From positions 247,531-311,530 of the forward strand of contig NZ_BMJJ01000006.1 of NCBI RefSeq assembly GCF_014643375.1: DNA of 64,000 nucleotides, written 5' to 3'. This DNA is from Aureimonas glaciei (GTDB lineage Bacteria > Pseudomonadota > Alphaproteobacteria > Rhizobiales > Rhizobiaceae). This document shows, piece after piece, positions 45,579 to 53,919 of this stretch. The position numbers and the translations under genes are program-made. Each line of letters opens with the position of its first letter. Within the stretch, counting starts at the first letter, position 1. The notes beneath the pieces were generated by a model. That model was not told where the DNA came from. It was given only the letters and a program-made list of their open reading frames with translations, and did not search any database.

Positions 45579-47087
45579 ATGAAGACTTCGCGCATTTTAA
45601 CGGCCACGCTGGCGCTTCTTGCCGGGTCCATCGCTCTGCCGGCGGTCGCCCAGGCGGCCGGTAGCGACATCACCATCGTCCTGCCGGAGCAGCCGAGCAA
45701 TCTGGAACCCTGCGGCTCGATCCTCACCGATGTCGGCCAGGTCGTCAGCCAGAACATCACGGAAGCGCTGACCACCGTCGATCCCAGCAACGGCTCCGTC
45801 CAGCCGAAACTCGCTACCTCCTGGGAGCAGACCGCGCCGCTGACCTGGCGCTTCAAGCTGCGCGAGGGCGTGACCTTCCAGGACGGCGAGAAATTCAACG
45901 CCGAAGCGGTGCGCTTTGCGATCAACCGCATGACCAGCAAGGCGTTCACCTGCAACAACCTCGCCAAGTTCGGCAGCGACACGCTGACGATCACCCCGGT
46001 CGATGAACTGACCGTCGACATCACCTCGACCCAGCCGCAGCCGATCCTGCCCACGCTGATCAGCGTCGCGATGATCGTCTCGCCGAAGACGGCGGCCGAC
46101 AAGGCGACGAACGCTCCCGTCGGCACCGGACCGTTCGCGCTTGGCGAGGCGACACCCGAGCGCATCGTCCTGACCCGGCGCGACGGCTATTGGGGCGAGG
46201 CGCCGGCGGTGACCAAGGCCACCTATGTCTGGCGTGAGGAATCGTCGCTGCGCGTGGCGATGATCCAGACCGGCGAGGCGGACCTGACCCCGACCATCGC
46301 CCTGCAGGACGCCACCGACCCGGCGCGCGACTTCTCCTATCTCAACTCCGAGACCACGGCCATTCGCATCGACATGGACTATGCGCCGCTTGACGACGTG
46401 CGGGTGCGTAAGGCGTTGAACATGGCCATCGACTGGGAGGGTCTGGCCACCCTGTTCGGTGACGACGCGCTGCGCGCCTCGCAGATGGTCGTGCCGGGCA
46501 TCAACGGCCACGACAAGACTCTGGCGCCCTGGGCCTTCGATGCCGAGGCTGCCCGTACGCTGATCGAGGAGGCCAAGGCCGCCGGCGTGCCGGTCGATAC
46601 GGAGATCAACCTCGCCGGCCGCAACGGCATCTATCCCAACGGCACCGAGGCGCTGGAAGCCATGATGGCGATGTGGACCGATGTCGGCCTGAACATCAAG
46701 CTGACCATGCTCGATGTCGCCGACTGGACCCGCTATCTCCAGAAGCCCTTCCCGGCCGATCGCGGCCCGACCCTCCTGCAGGTCCAGCACGACAACAACA
46801 AGGGCGACGCGGCCTTCACCGTGCCGCTGCTGTACCGCTCGACCGGCAGCTATGCGACGCTCTCCGACACGGCGCTTGACGGCGAGATCGATGCGGCGCT
46901 CGCGGCGACGGGCGCGGAGCGGACGAAGGCCTTCGAGGCCACCTTCAGGAAGGTGCACGACGAACTGGCGGCGGACGTGCCGATGTTCCACATGGTCGGC
47001 TACACCGCCGTCGGGCCGCGGCTCGACTGGCGCCCGAGCCTGGCGACGAACAGCGAGATCCCGCTCGGCCAGATCCGCTTCAAATAG
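45579..47087 (+). CDS. ABC transporter solute-binding protein, family 5 (peptide/nickel/oligosaccharide type)
   Basis: 502 residues from ATG 45579, which lies 6 bases after GGGAGG; an ATG at 45573 is too close to it. A signal peptide ends around residue 27 (VAQAAG). SBP_bac_5 motifs include TWRFKLREGVTFQDGEKFNA and VRKALNMAIDWEGLATL. It binds an unknown solute in the periplasm for the permeases encoded downstream. Next to kdgD, a sugar acid or oligouronide is plausible, since family 5 importers also serve plant-derived saccharides. Confidence 0.92.
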   Translation: MKTSRILTATLALLAGSIALPAVAQAAGSDITIVLPEQPSNLEPCGSILTDVGQVVSQNITEALTTVDPSNGSVQPKLATSWEQTAPLTWRFKLREGVTFQDGEKFNAEAVRFAINRMTSKAFTCNNLAKFGSDTLTITPVDELTVDITSTQPQPILPTLISVAMIVSPKTAADKATNAPVGTGPFALGEATPERIVLTRRDGYWGEAPAVTKATYVWREESSLRVAMIQTGEADLTPTIALQDATDPARDFSYLNSETTAIRIDMDYAPLDDVRVRKALNMAIDWEGLATLFGDDALRASQMVVPGINGHDKTLAPWAFDAEAARTLIEEAKAAGVPVDTEINLAGRNGIYPNGTEALEAMMAMWTDVGLNIKLTMLDVADWTRYLQKPFPADRGPTLLQVQHDNNKGDAAFTVPLLYRSTGSYATLSDTALDGEIDAALAATGAERTKAFEATFRKVHDELAADVPMFHMVGYTAVGPRLDWRPSLATNSEIPLGQIRFK

Positions 47088-47135
47088 GCCTGCCCGGCGG
47101 GGTGCGGCACGCCGCCCCCCGCCACCGCATCTCCA

Positions 47136-48065
47136 ATGGATTGGTCGCCCATGTTCGGCTTCATCGGCAAGCGCGCCTTCAACAGCGCGATCTCCATCTT
47201 CGGCCTGCTCGTTCTTGTCTTCGTGCTGACCCGGCTGACCGGCGATCCGGCGGCGCTGTTCCTGCCGCTGGATTCGAGCCTCGAGGCGCGGCAGGAATTC
47301 AACCGGCTGAACGGTTTCGACCAGCCCATCATCACCCAGTTCTTCACCTATCTCGGCAATCTCGCGCATCTCGACTTCGGCATGTCGCTGCGCCAGAACC
47401 GGCCGGCGATGGAGGTCGCGCTGGAGGCGTTCCCGCGCACGCTGCAGCTCGCGGCCATCGCGATCGGGCTGGCGATCTCGCTGTCGCTGCTGGTCGGCGC
47501 GCTTGCCGCCGCCCGTCCCGGCGGCTGGTTCGACCGGCTGTCGGGCTTCATCTCGCTGGCCGGCGCCAGCGCCCCGGATTTCTGGGTGGCGATCGTCGGC
47601 GTGCTGGTCTTCTCGGTCGGCCTCGGCTGGCTCCCCACCTCCGGCTCCGGCGGCATCCTGTTCTGGATCATGCCGATTTTCGTGCTGACGCTGCGCCCCT
47701 TCGGCCTTCTGGTGCAGGTGGTGCGGGGCACCATGATCGGCGTCCTCGCCATGCCGCATGTGAAGACGGCGCGGGCCAAGGGCGTGTCGCCGAAGTCGAT
47801 CCTGCTCCGGCACGGCCTGCGCAATTCGATGCTCCCCGTCGTCACCGTCGCCGGCGATCTCGCGGCGAGCCTCGTCAACGGCGCCGTGGTGGTCGAGACC
47901 ATCTTCGGCTGGCCGGGCATCGGCAAGCTGATGATCGACTCCATCGTCCAGCGCGACTTCGCCGTGGTGCAGAGCACGATCCTCGTTACCGCCTGCGCGA
48001 TCTTTGTCCTGAACATCCTCATCGATCTTCTCTACGCCGCGCTCGATCCGCGCATCAGGTACTGA
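47136..48065 (+). CDS. ABC transporter permease, DppB-like
   Basis: 309 residues, six membrane helices. The N-terminal ISIFGLLVLVFVLTRLTGDP is typical of DppB/OppB, as is the EAA loop HVKTARAKGVSPKSILLRHG near residue 207. An ATG at 47151 is an alternative start, since no strong ribosome site distinguishes the two. It pairs with the DppC-like permease that begins 4 bp later. Confidence 0.92.
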   Translation: MDWSPMFGFIGKRAFNSAISIFGLLVLVFVLTRLTGDPAALFLPLDSSLEARQEFNRLNGFDQPIITQFFTYLGNLAHLDFGMSLRQNRPAMEVALEAFPRTLQLAAIAIGLAISLSLLVGALAAARPGGWFDRLSGFISLAGASAPDFWVAIVGVLVFSVGLGWLPTSGSGGILFWIMPIFVLTLRPFGLLVQVVRGTMIGVLAMPHVKTARAKGVSPKSILLRHGLRNSMLPVVTVAGDLAASLVNGAVVVETIFGWPGIGKLMIDSIVQRDFAVVQSTILVTACAIFVLNILIDLLYAALDPRIRY

Positions 48066-48069
48066 GCCC

Positions 48070-48996
48070 ATGAGCGAGACATCCCTTCTCATCGACAGCC
48101 AGCCGTCCGGCCTCGGTCGCCTGCGCACCTGGGGCGGCTGGCTTTGGCGCGACAAGCTGGCGCTCGTCTCCATGATCTTCCTGGTGGTGATCGCGCTGAC
48201 CGCGCTGCTGGCGCCGCTTCTCATCGGCGATGCCGCAACCAAGCTCGGCCTGCGCCAGCGCAACCTCGCGCCCTTCACCGCCGGCAGCGGCTGGCTCTAC
48301 GTCCTCGGCGCCGACACGCTCGGCCGCTCCATGCTGGCGCGGCTGCTGGTCGGCGCCCGCAACACGCTCGGCATCGCCGCCGCGGCGGTCTTCGCCTCCA
48401 TGCTGGTCGGCGGCGCGCTCGGCCTCATCGCCGGCTATTCCCGGCGCTGGTTCGCGCAGGTGATCCTGCGCGTCGCCGACGTCATCATGAGCTTTCCGTC
48501 GCTGCTGCTCGCCCTCATCGTGCTCTATCTCCTCGGCCCGAGCATCACCAACCTCATCATCGTTCTCGCCGTCACCCGCATACCGATCTACCTGCGCACC
48601 ACCCGAGCCGAGGTGCTGGAGCTGCGCGAGCGGATGTTCGTGGATGCGGCGCGATCGATGGGCGCCGGTCACCTGCGCATCGTGCTCCGCCACATCGCGC
48701 CGCTGACCATCCCGACACTGGTCACGATCGCCGCGATCGACTTCGCCTCGGTGATCCTGGCGGAATCGGCGTTGAGTTTTCTCGGCCTCGGCATCCAGCC
48801 GCCGGCCTTCACCTGGGGTGCCATGGTCGCCACCGGCCGCGGCTACCTGCAGACCGCCTGGTGGGTGGCCTTCTGGCCGGGCCTCCTGATCATGATGACG
48901 ACCCTGGCGCTCAACATCGTCGCGTCCTGGGCCCGTGTCGCCTCGGACCCGCAGCAGCGCTGGCGCCTGCAATCTCTGAAAAGGGCCGCGCGATGA
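48070..48996 (+). CDS. ABC transporter permease, DppC-like
   Basis: 308 residues with an N-terminal OppC-type segment (LALVSMIFLVVIALTALLAP), ADTLGRSMLARLLVGARNTL and the EAA loop MFVDAARSMGAGHLRIVLRH. The C-terminal five helices form the translocation domain. Its stop overlaps the ATPase start as ATGA, and it follows the DppB-like gene by 4 bp, so the transporter is one translational unit. Confidence 0.92.
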   Translation: MSETSLLIDSQPSGLGRLRTWGGWLWRDKLALVSMIFLVVIALTALLAPLLIGDAATKLGLRQRNLAPFTAGSGWLYVLGADTLGRSMLARLLVGARNTLGIAAAAVFASMLVGGALGLIAGYSRRWFAQVILRVADVIMSFPSLLLALIVLYLLGPSITNLIIVLAVTRIPIYLRTTRAEVLELRERMFVDAARSMGAGHLRIVLRHIAPLTIPTLVTIAAIDFASVILAESALSFLGLGIQPPAFTWGAMVATGRGYLQTAWWVAFWPGLLIMMTTLALNIVASWARVASDPQQRWRLQSLKRAAR

Positions 48997-50639
48997 GCGC
49001 CGCCGAGCCACCGGTCCTCGAGATCCGCAATCTCACCGTCGACTTCCTGTCGGACGCCGCGCCCGTGCGCGCCGTCGACGGCATCAACCTCTCCGTCCGC
49101 CGCGGCGAGACGCTTTGCATTCTCGGCGAAAGCGGCTCGGGCAAGAGCGTCAGCGCCAGCACGGTGCTCGACATCCTCGATACGCCGCCGGCCGACATCG
49201 TCTCCGGCAGCATCCTTTTCGAGGGACAGGATCTCGCGACGCTCGACCCGAAGGCGCGCCGCGCCTTGAACGGCCGCCGGGTCGCGATGATCTTCCAGGA
49301 CCCGCTCGCCCACCTCAATCCGGTCTACAGCGTCGGCTGGCAGATATCAGAGGTATTCCGCGCGCACGACGTCTGCGACGGCGCCGAGGCCCGCAGGCGT
49401 GGCATCGAACTGTTGCGCCGCGTGGGCATCCCGGAGCCGGAGGAGCGCTTCGACCGCTATCCGCACGAGTTCTCCGGCGGCCAGCGCCAGCGCGTGATGA
49501 TCGCCATGGCGATCGCCCTGCAGCCCGCGCTGCTGATCGCCGACGAGCCGACCACGGCGCTGGACGTCAGCGTCCAGGCACAGATCCTCGACCTCCTGAA
49601 GGACCTGCAGCGCGAGTTCGGCATGGCGCTGGTGCTGATCACCCATGATCTGGAAGTCGCCGCCAACATGGCCGACCGCGTCATCGTCATGCGGCGCGGC
49701 AAGGTGGTCGAGGAGGGCGTGGCGCAGACCGTCTTCACCCAGCCGGCCGATGCCTACACCCGTCAGCTGATGAACGCGCTGCCCTCGCATGGCGATTCGG
49801 GCGAGGGGAGGCGGGCGGGCGCCTCGACCGGTGAAGTGCTGCTCGACGTGCAGGGCCTGACCAAGGTCTACCATCTCTCGCGCGGCCTCTTCTCGTCGCC
49901 GCGTTCGACCGCCGCCGTCGACGACGTCTCCTTCCGGGTGCGCCGAGGCGAAACCCTCGGCATCGTCGGAGAGTCCGGCTCCGGCAAGTCCAGCGTCGCC
50001 AAGATGCTGCTGCGGCTGAGCGAGCCGACGGCGGGCCGGGCGCTCTACCGCGGTGATGACATCTTCGCCATGCCGCCGAAGGAACTGCTGGCTTTGCGCC
50101 GCAAGGTCCAGATGGTCTTCCAGGATCCCTATGGTTCGATGAACCCGCGAATGGACGTCCGCGCCATCATTTCCGAGCCCTGGCGGATCCATGACGACAT
50201 CCTGCCGAAGAAGCGCTGGAACGAGCGGGTCGCGGAGCTCCTCGATCTCGTCGGTCTGAAGCCCGAATGGGCGAAACGCTATTCGCACCAATTCTCCGGC
50301 GGTCAGCGACAGCGCATCGCGATTGCCCGAGCGCTCGCCAGCGACCCCGAGCTCATCGTCTGCGACGAGGCCGTCTCAGCCCTCGATGTCTCCGTCCAGG
50401 CGCAGGTGATCGACCTCCTCGCCGATCTGCGCGACCGGCTCGGCCTCTCCTACATCTTCATCACCCACGACCTGCCGGTCGTCCGCAACTTCGCCGACAG
50501 GGTTCTGGTCATGCACCGCGGGCGCGTGGTCGAGGAGAACGAAACCGTCGCGCTCTTTGCCAGCCCGTCGCAGCCGTACACACAGACCCTCCTAGCCTCG
50601 AACCCGACGCCAAAGTGGGAGAATAGCTCGGCCAAATAG
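48993..50639 (+). CDS. ABC transporter with two fused ATPase domains, DppD-DppF-like
   Basis: 548 residues with two complete nucleotide-binding domains. The first has [37 protein letters not shown] and [18 protein letters not shown]. The second has [33 protein letters not shown] and [18 protein letters not shown], where the Ala after DE replaces the usual Pro. Fusion of the D and F subunits is a known variant in this family. It completes the importer begun at 45579 and is the last gene before the integrative element. Confidence 0.93.
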   Translation: MSAAEPPVLEIRNLTVDFLSDAAPVRAVDGINLSVRRGETLCILGESGSGKSVSASTVLDILDTPPADIVSGSILFEGQDLATLDPKARRALNGRRVAMIFQDPLAHLNPVYSVGWQISEVFRAHDVCDGAEARRRGIELLRRVGIPEPEERFDRYPHEFSGGQRQRVMIAMAIALQPALLIADEPTTALDVSVQAQILDLLKDLQREFGMALVLITHDLEVAANMADRVIVMRRGKVVEEGVAQTVFTQPADAYTRQLMNALPSHGDSGEGRRAGASTGEVLLDVQGLTKVYHLSRGLFSSPRSTAAVDDVSFRVRRGETLGIVGESGSGKSSVAKMLLRLSEPTAGRALYRGDDIFAMPPKELLALRRKVQMVFQDPYGSMNPRMDVRAIISEPWRIHDDILPKKRWNERVAELLDLVGLKPEWAKRYSHQFSGGQRQRIAIARALASDPELIVCDEAVSALDVSVQAQVIDLLADLRDRLGLSYIFITHDLPVVRNFADRVLVMHRGRVVEENETVALFASPSQPYTQTLLASNPTPKWENSSAK

Positions 50640-51121
50640 GCGTTGGATGGGGCCGAAGGCCCGTAGATGCGAGCGGACTGTCTGATCTGACGGACACCTT
50701 CGGCCTGAACGCGTGCGCCGGTGGAAGTCGCGATCCAAGGTATGAAGCGGCGGGTCGACACCTTTTTTTGCAAGAGAGCGTCATGCAGTCCGTGCGACCG
50801 GCACACCCTCGGCGTCGGCCTTCTTCCTAAGCGCATCGTCGCGTTCATCCTGCGCCAAGGCCAGGGCGCGTGCATGGTTCGCCTTCACCTCCTTCATGCT
50901 GTTGGCGAGCGAACGAGGAATCCCTTACCTCCAGTTTTCGACATAGGGGCAAAGGGCGGGGGCACCACGAGCCGCAAATAGAACGCGCCGGGCTTTCTGA
51001 CGAGATGAGCGAAGCGCTGCTGAGCCACGTCCGTCCTCCACTCTGCGAAGAAGAGTGGGACGAGCTTTGGGCCTAAAGACCCTGCGCCGCAGGGGTTTGC
51101 AACGATTTCAATGGGAAGGCA
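50640..51121. other. intergenic stretch between ABC operon and element boundary
   Basis: About 480 bp with no convincing complete gene. It contains a small minus-strand frame with protein-like composition (50781-50897) and one arm (51088-51098) of the inverted repeat that brackets the att site. Confidence 0.5.
50781..50897 (-). pseudogene. possible C-terminal gene remnant
   Basis: A 38-residue frame from ATG 50897 (MKEVKANHARALALAQDERD and on to RKKADAEGVPVARTA). Its charged helical composition looks like a real protein tail. Codons continue open upstream for nine residues until a TAA, suggesting the decayed end of a longer gene. I do not recognise the family. It lies just outside the att site. 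Confidence 0.3.
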
Positions 51122-51195
51122 TGGTGGGCGATGACAGGCTCGAACTGCCGACATCCTCGGTGTAAACAACGATCTACATGAACGAAACCCCTGCG
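51088..51195. repeat. 11-bp inverted repeat bracketing the att fragment
   Basis: CGCAGGGGTTT at 51088-51098 is the exact reverse complement of AAACCCCTGCG at 51185-51195. The tRNA-Val fragment lies between. It could be recombinase arm binding or simply two related terminator stems. Confidence 0.45.
51122..51167 (-). other. att site: 3' fragment of tRNA-Val(TAC)
   Basis: On the minus strand the sequence runs from the anticodon loop (GTTTACACCGA, anticodon TAC) through a variable loop, a T-arm with GTTCGAGCC, and the acceptor strand ATCGCCC-A-CCA. The anticodon-stem 5' half, D-arm and 5' acceptor strand are missing on the right, so this is not a gene but a duplicated 3' end. Tyrosine integrases leave such a copy at the side where the host tRNA has been separated. 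The adjacent integrase supports att identity. Confidence 0.8.
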
Positions 51196-51209
51196 ACACA
51201 AGGGTTTCG
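51183..51209. terminator. hairpin after the integrase gene
   Basis: CGAAACCC (51183-51190) and GGGTTTCG (51202-51209) form a perfect 8-bp stem with an 11-base loop, 12 bp past the integrase stop. There is little T-tract on the minus strand. Confidence 0.45.
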
Positions 51210-51220
51210 CCGTCGTTTCT

Positions 51221-52486
51221 TTACGCGTTTTCACGCTCTTTTATGGGGGTTTCCCCCGCAAAACCCCGCGGACGAGGAGGCACAAGCCGGGTGTTCTTGC
51301 CCGCCCCGTGCGTCGAGAATGCCCTGTTGACGGCAGCGTCCCGGCTCGGGTGATGGTGCCCGTACACCTTGCGGATCATCAACTCGGTCATCGACGCGTA
51401 CTGCCCGATCTCCTGAAGGGAAACCTTCCCGGTCATCACGAGCCAGGTGATCGAGGTGTGCCGGAAGCTGTGGAGTACGATCCCGTGCTTCGGCCCGAGT
51501 ACGGCGTTCAGTACCTTGATGAGAGCGAGACGAGGGTTGGCTGCCTTGCCCTTCCACTCGACGAGGTTACTGCGAGGCTGACGGACGCCGTCGACAAGGG
51601 GGCCGCGCTGGTACCTACGCAGGTAGTGGAGGAGGCGATCCGGGATAGTGATGTCCTCGGCGCGCTTCTTCGTCTCGACCTCGTTTCTCCACATCCGATG
51701 ATACGTGCCGGTTTCGAGGTCGATCCACGGACGACCTGGCGTCTCCTCGAAAGCGGCAGTCCAGATCCTTCCCGAGCGGGATGCGGTGTATACCGCTGTC
51801 ATGATCCACGGAATAAGGTGCCGATACGGCCAGACGTCGATCTTGATGAGTTGCCCTTTGTTCGGACCCCGTGGCGGTCGCCAGGTTCGCTGGTGGTTGC
51901 GGCAATAGCGAATGAGTGCCGCGACCTCTTCGCGCTTCATCCAGCCTTCCCGAGCCTTGCCCTTGCCCGGAAGCGAGACCTTGACGACCTCTCGCAGCTT
52001 CCCGTCGGCAATGGCCATGTTGATCGCGGCCTGGAAAATCTCCAGGTCCTTCCTCGCGCCGGCATGGGTTCCTCGGTGCCGGATAAACGCGTGGCAGGTC
52101 GTCGTGTCGACGTCGTCGAGGGTCATCTCGCCGAAGAAGTCGAGGAGCCGGTCGATGAGCGAGAGGAACTCGTCCGTTCGCTTGACCGGCCGGATGATCG
52201 GGTTGGGAGAGGCGTCGGTCTTGCGCTCGGCGTACGTCGCCAGCACGTCCGCGCACATGACGTCCTCCGCCATGGCCTTCCTCTTTGGGGCCTTCCGCTC
52301 CTTCGAGTGCAGTTCGGTCAGGTAGGCGGCAAGCGCTTCCTCAGCTCCTGCACGATCCTCCGCGCCGCAGCCAGTGCGCTTGCGGTATCGTCCGTCGGTG
52401 ACGACCCACGTCCCGGGCCTCGTTTTTCCGTTTTCGGTGCGCTCGGCTTCCCAGTCGAGGCGGGCGGGTTTGCGCGGACGCGGCAT
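51221..52486 (-). CDS. int: tyrosine recombinase (phage-type integrase)
   Basis: 421 residues. An N-terminal AP2-like/arm-binding segment (PGTWVVTDGRYRKRTGC) and a core-binding SAM-like domain (DEFLSLIDRLLDFFGEMTLD) precede the catalytic domain. TASRSGRIWTA holds the first Arg, LHSFRHTSITWL the H-x-x-R box (~residues 344-355) and IRKVYGHHHPS the expected nucleophilic Tyr. It is adjacent to the tRNA-Val fragment and should integrate and excise the element. Its first 169 bases overlap the upstream excisionase-like gene in another frame. Confidence 0.9.
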   Translation of the reverse strand: MPRPRKPARLDWEAERTENGKTRPGTWVVTDGRYRKRTGCGAEDRAGAEEALAAYLTELHSKERKAPKRKAMAEDVMCADVLATYAERKTDASPNPIIRPVKRTDEFLSLIDRLLDFFGEMTLDDVDTTTCHAFIRHRGTHAGARKDLEIFQAAINMAIADGKLREVVKVSLPGKGKAREGWMKREEVAALIRYCRNHQRTWRPPRGPNKGQLIKIDVWPYRHLIPWIMTAVYTASRSGRIWTAAFEETPGRPWIDLETGTYHRMWRNEVETKKRAEDITIPDRLLHYLRRYQRGPLVDGVRQPRSNLVEWKGKAANPRLALIKVLNAVLGPKHGIVLHSFRHTSITWLVMTGKVSLQEIGQYASMTELMIRKVYGHHHPSRDAAVNRAFSTHGAGKNTRLVPPRPRGFAGETPIKERENA

Positions 52487-52806
52487 CGTTCTCTCCAGGC
52501 TGCGATGTCGGACCGGGTCACGCGATAGGGACCTCCTGCAGTCAGACGTATCGCCGGCAGGGCGCCGGCAAGAATGGCATCTCGCAGATTCGCGTACGTC
52601 ACGACGCCGCCCAGCTCGGGGAGGAGAACGGCGTCCTTCAGCTTCATGAGCGTGTCCGGCCCGACCTCCCTCGTTACCGTCTCGACGGGCACGACGACAG
52701 GCACAGGCACCGGATCCGGCACCTCAAACGGCCTCGACGACCAGGAGCTTGCCAGGGTGGCAGGAGGAGGAGGGCAGGCGACGCCGCCGATGAACGAGAT
52801 CTGCAT
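52318..52806 (-). CDS. helix-turn-helix excisionase-like protein
   Basis: 162 residues. The central part (VVTYANLRDAILAGALPAIR, GGPYRVTRSDIAAWRERC) is the winged-helix/MerR-like pattern of Xis proteins and phage DNA-binding proteins. The N-terminus is Pro/Val-rich and the last 55 residues overlap the integrase start in another frame, yet keep a helical protein-like character (ALAAARRIVQELRKRLP). Position directly upstream of int suits an excisionase controlling recombination direction. Confidence 0.7.
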   Translation of the reverse strand: MQISFIGGVACPPPPATLASSWSSRPFEVPDPVPVPVVVPVETVTREVGPDTLMKLKDAVLLPELGGVVTYANLRDAILAGALPAIRLTAGGPYRVTRSDIAAWRERCRVRANPPASTGKPSAPKTEKRGPGRGSSPTDDTASALAAARRIVQELRKRLPPT

Positions 52807-52832
52807 GATAGCTATCTTGCCGGTTGAGGACT

Positions 52833-52858
52833 CTCGAGCAAGCCTTTGCGTGCTCGAG
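52833..52858. promoter_or_regulatory. 8-bp inverted repeat upstream of the xis-like gene
   Basis: CTCGAGCA (52833-52840) and TGCTCGAG (52851-52858) are separated by 10 bases, 27 bp upstream of the xis-like start and beyond the stop of the next minus-strand gene. It can be an operator or a terminator; the sequence does not decide. Confidence 0.4.
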
Positions 52859-52900
52859 GAGTTTTCTTAAACTTTCGAGGGTTAATGCCCGCGATTTAAC

Positions 52901-53137
52901 TCAAATCGGAGGGACGAGGGCGCCTTTGTGCCCCCGGTCGTAGCCGAACGACGTGGCGGCGTTCGCGACGGACAGTGCCCGACGGAGCCGGTCCACCTCG
53001 TCCCGGGTCTCGAAAAGGGCGCTGATCAGGGCGGCAATGGCGGCTCGATCGTCGCCACCGAAAAGGTCGAGCGCGTGCTGGACCGGATCGACGTCGAGGT
53101 TTGCCGGTTCGTATGGTATCGTCGGTTGCTTGGTCAC
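52901..53137 (-). CDS. small conserved-looking hypothetical protein
   Basis: 78 residues, MTKQPTIPYEPANLDVDPVQ start, with an amphipathic core GGDDRAAIAALISALFETRD followed by EVDRLRRALSVANAA. No family recognised. The GGDDRAAIAALI segment resembles GGNLRAAIAGLV of the 61-residue protein at 56255-56440, hinting at related small island proteins. It is isolated between hairpins on both sides. Confidence 0.55.
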   Translation of the reverse strand: MTKQPTIPYEPANLDVDPVQHALDLFGGDDRAAIAALISALFETRDEVDRLRRALSVANAATSFGYDRGHKGALVPPI

Positions 53138-53217
53138 GGTGCCTCCATGGCTGGGTTGGCCCGAGACGGTGTTCGCGCACCGCTCGGGTCGATGCTTCTG
53201 AAGAAGCGGGATGAAAC

Positions 53218-53241
53218 GGAAAGCTCTCGAAAGAGCCTTCC
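53218..53241 (-). terminator. terminator of the HARP-like/HTH operon
   Basis: GGAAAGCTCT and AGAGCCTTCC pair (9 of 10 positions) around a CGAA tetraloop at the stop codon of the 145-residue gene, followed on the minus strand by GTTTC. A second stem, CCCGAG/CTCGGG, lies a little further on. Confidence 0.6.
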
Positions 53242-53678
53242 TAAGGCCGGGGCCCGACGTTGATCTTCCGAGTCATCTGATCGAAGACGAACGGCTCGTC
53301 CTCCGGCGCCAGCGCGAGGTCTCGCTCATAGACGTCGAGTGCATGCCTGGCAGCTTCGACGGGGTGAGAGGCCACCCACCGCGTGTGACCCCAAACGTCG
53401 ACCCGTCCGTCACGCCAGATGTTCTCGCACTCGATCTGGATCTCGGTGTCGTTGTCGATCCAGATTCCGAAAAGGCAGCACCCTTCGAACCTGACCAATG
53501 GTCCATCCGGAGCGAAGCGCAGCGAGTAGGACTGGCTGCCAGGGCTCCAGTGCACGTCGTAGAGGCCATCGGCTTCGGACAAGTGCCGTCCGATCTCTCG
53601 GCCAAGCTTGCGCCCTAGATCGCCGCTGTCGACGTCGACGAAGAAGTCGGTGGGTGGGACGTCCTGACGGTCACTCAT
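53241..53678 (-). CDS. hypothetical protein
   Basis: 145 residues from ATG 53678, overlapping the HTH gene by 8 bases. An acidic N-terminus (DFFVDVDSGDLGRKLGREIG) precedes several short beta-like segments (YSLRFAPDGPLVRFEGCCLF, DTEIQIECENIWRDGRVDVW). I recognise no domain. As third gene of the operon started by the HARP-like gene, it probably shares its role. Confidence 0.6.
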   Translation of the reverse strand: MSDRQDVPPTDFFVDVDSGDLGRKLGREIGRHLSEADGLYDVHWSPGSQSYSLRFAPDGPLVRFEGCCLFGIWIDNDTEIQIECENIWRDGRVDVWGHTRWVASHPVEAARHALDVYERDLALAPEDEPFVFDQMTRKINVGPRP

Positions 53679-53919
53679 CGAGCACCTTGAGCTGGCGCTC
53701 GATCTCGTCGGCACTTGCGTTCGCGTCGCTTGCTGCCTTCCGAAGCACAATCGCCAGGTCTCGAAGTGCGCCAAGAGGTACCTCGCTGTCCCCGGACGCC
53801 CAGCGCTGCGCCGTCCGGATTGAGACGCCGAGGTGACGTGCTAGGTCACTTTGCCAGCGGTGCCCGAACGCGTGTTCGGCCGCCCTGGAGAGCAAGTCCT
53901 GGCGTTCCCGTGGTGTCAT
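53671..53919 (-). CDS. small Cro-like helix-turn-helix DNA-binding protein
   Basis: 82 residues from ATG 53919. The HTH is clear: HRWQSDLARHLGVSIRTAQR, then WASGDSEVPLGALRDLAIVL. The start overlaps the stop of the HARP-like gene and the end overlaps the next gene by 8 bases, so all three are coupled. It is the best local candidate for binding the twin GTCGTA-N4-TACGAC palindromes before the operon, which would make it an autorepressor. Confidence 0.75.
   Translation of the reverse strand: MTPRERQDLLSRAAEHAFGHRWQSDLARHLGVSIRTAQRWASGDSEVPLGALRDLAIVLRKAASDANASADEIERQLKVLDE

Noticed and set aside
45597..48278. A very long minus-strand open frame of 893 codons
   Set aside because: It lies opposite two clear plus-strand transporter genes. 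Its translation is rich in Arg, Asp, Gly and His with no domain, typical of antisense frames in GC-rich DNA.
48993..50639. Fused ATPase read as an assembly error joining two genes
   Set aside because: The frame is continuous, with a natural linker between two complete domains, and such DppD-DppF fusions are known.
51122..51167. A functional tRNA-Val gene
   Set aside because: The D-arm, 5' acceptor strand and 5' half of the anticodon stem are absent; the bases to the right do not pair.
50894..51199. A 101-codon minus-strand frame spanning the att fragment
   Set aside because: It crosses the tRNA remnant and has no recognisable domain, so it is probably fortuitous.
53138..53240. A possible small gene between hairpins
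   Set aside because: No frame with a ribosome site is present; the space is filled by stem-loop sequences.
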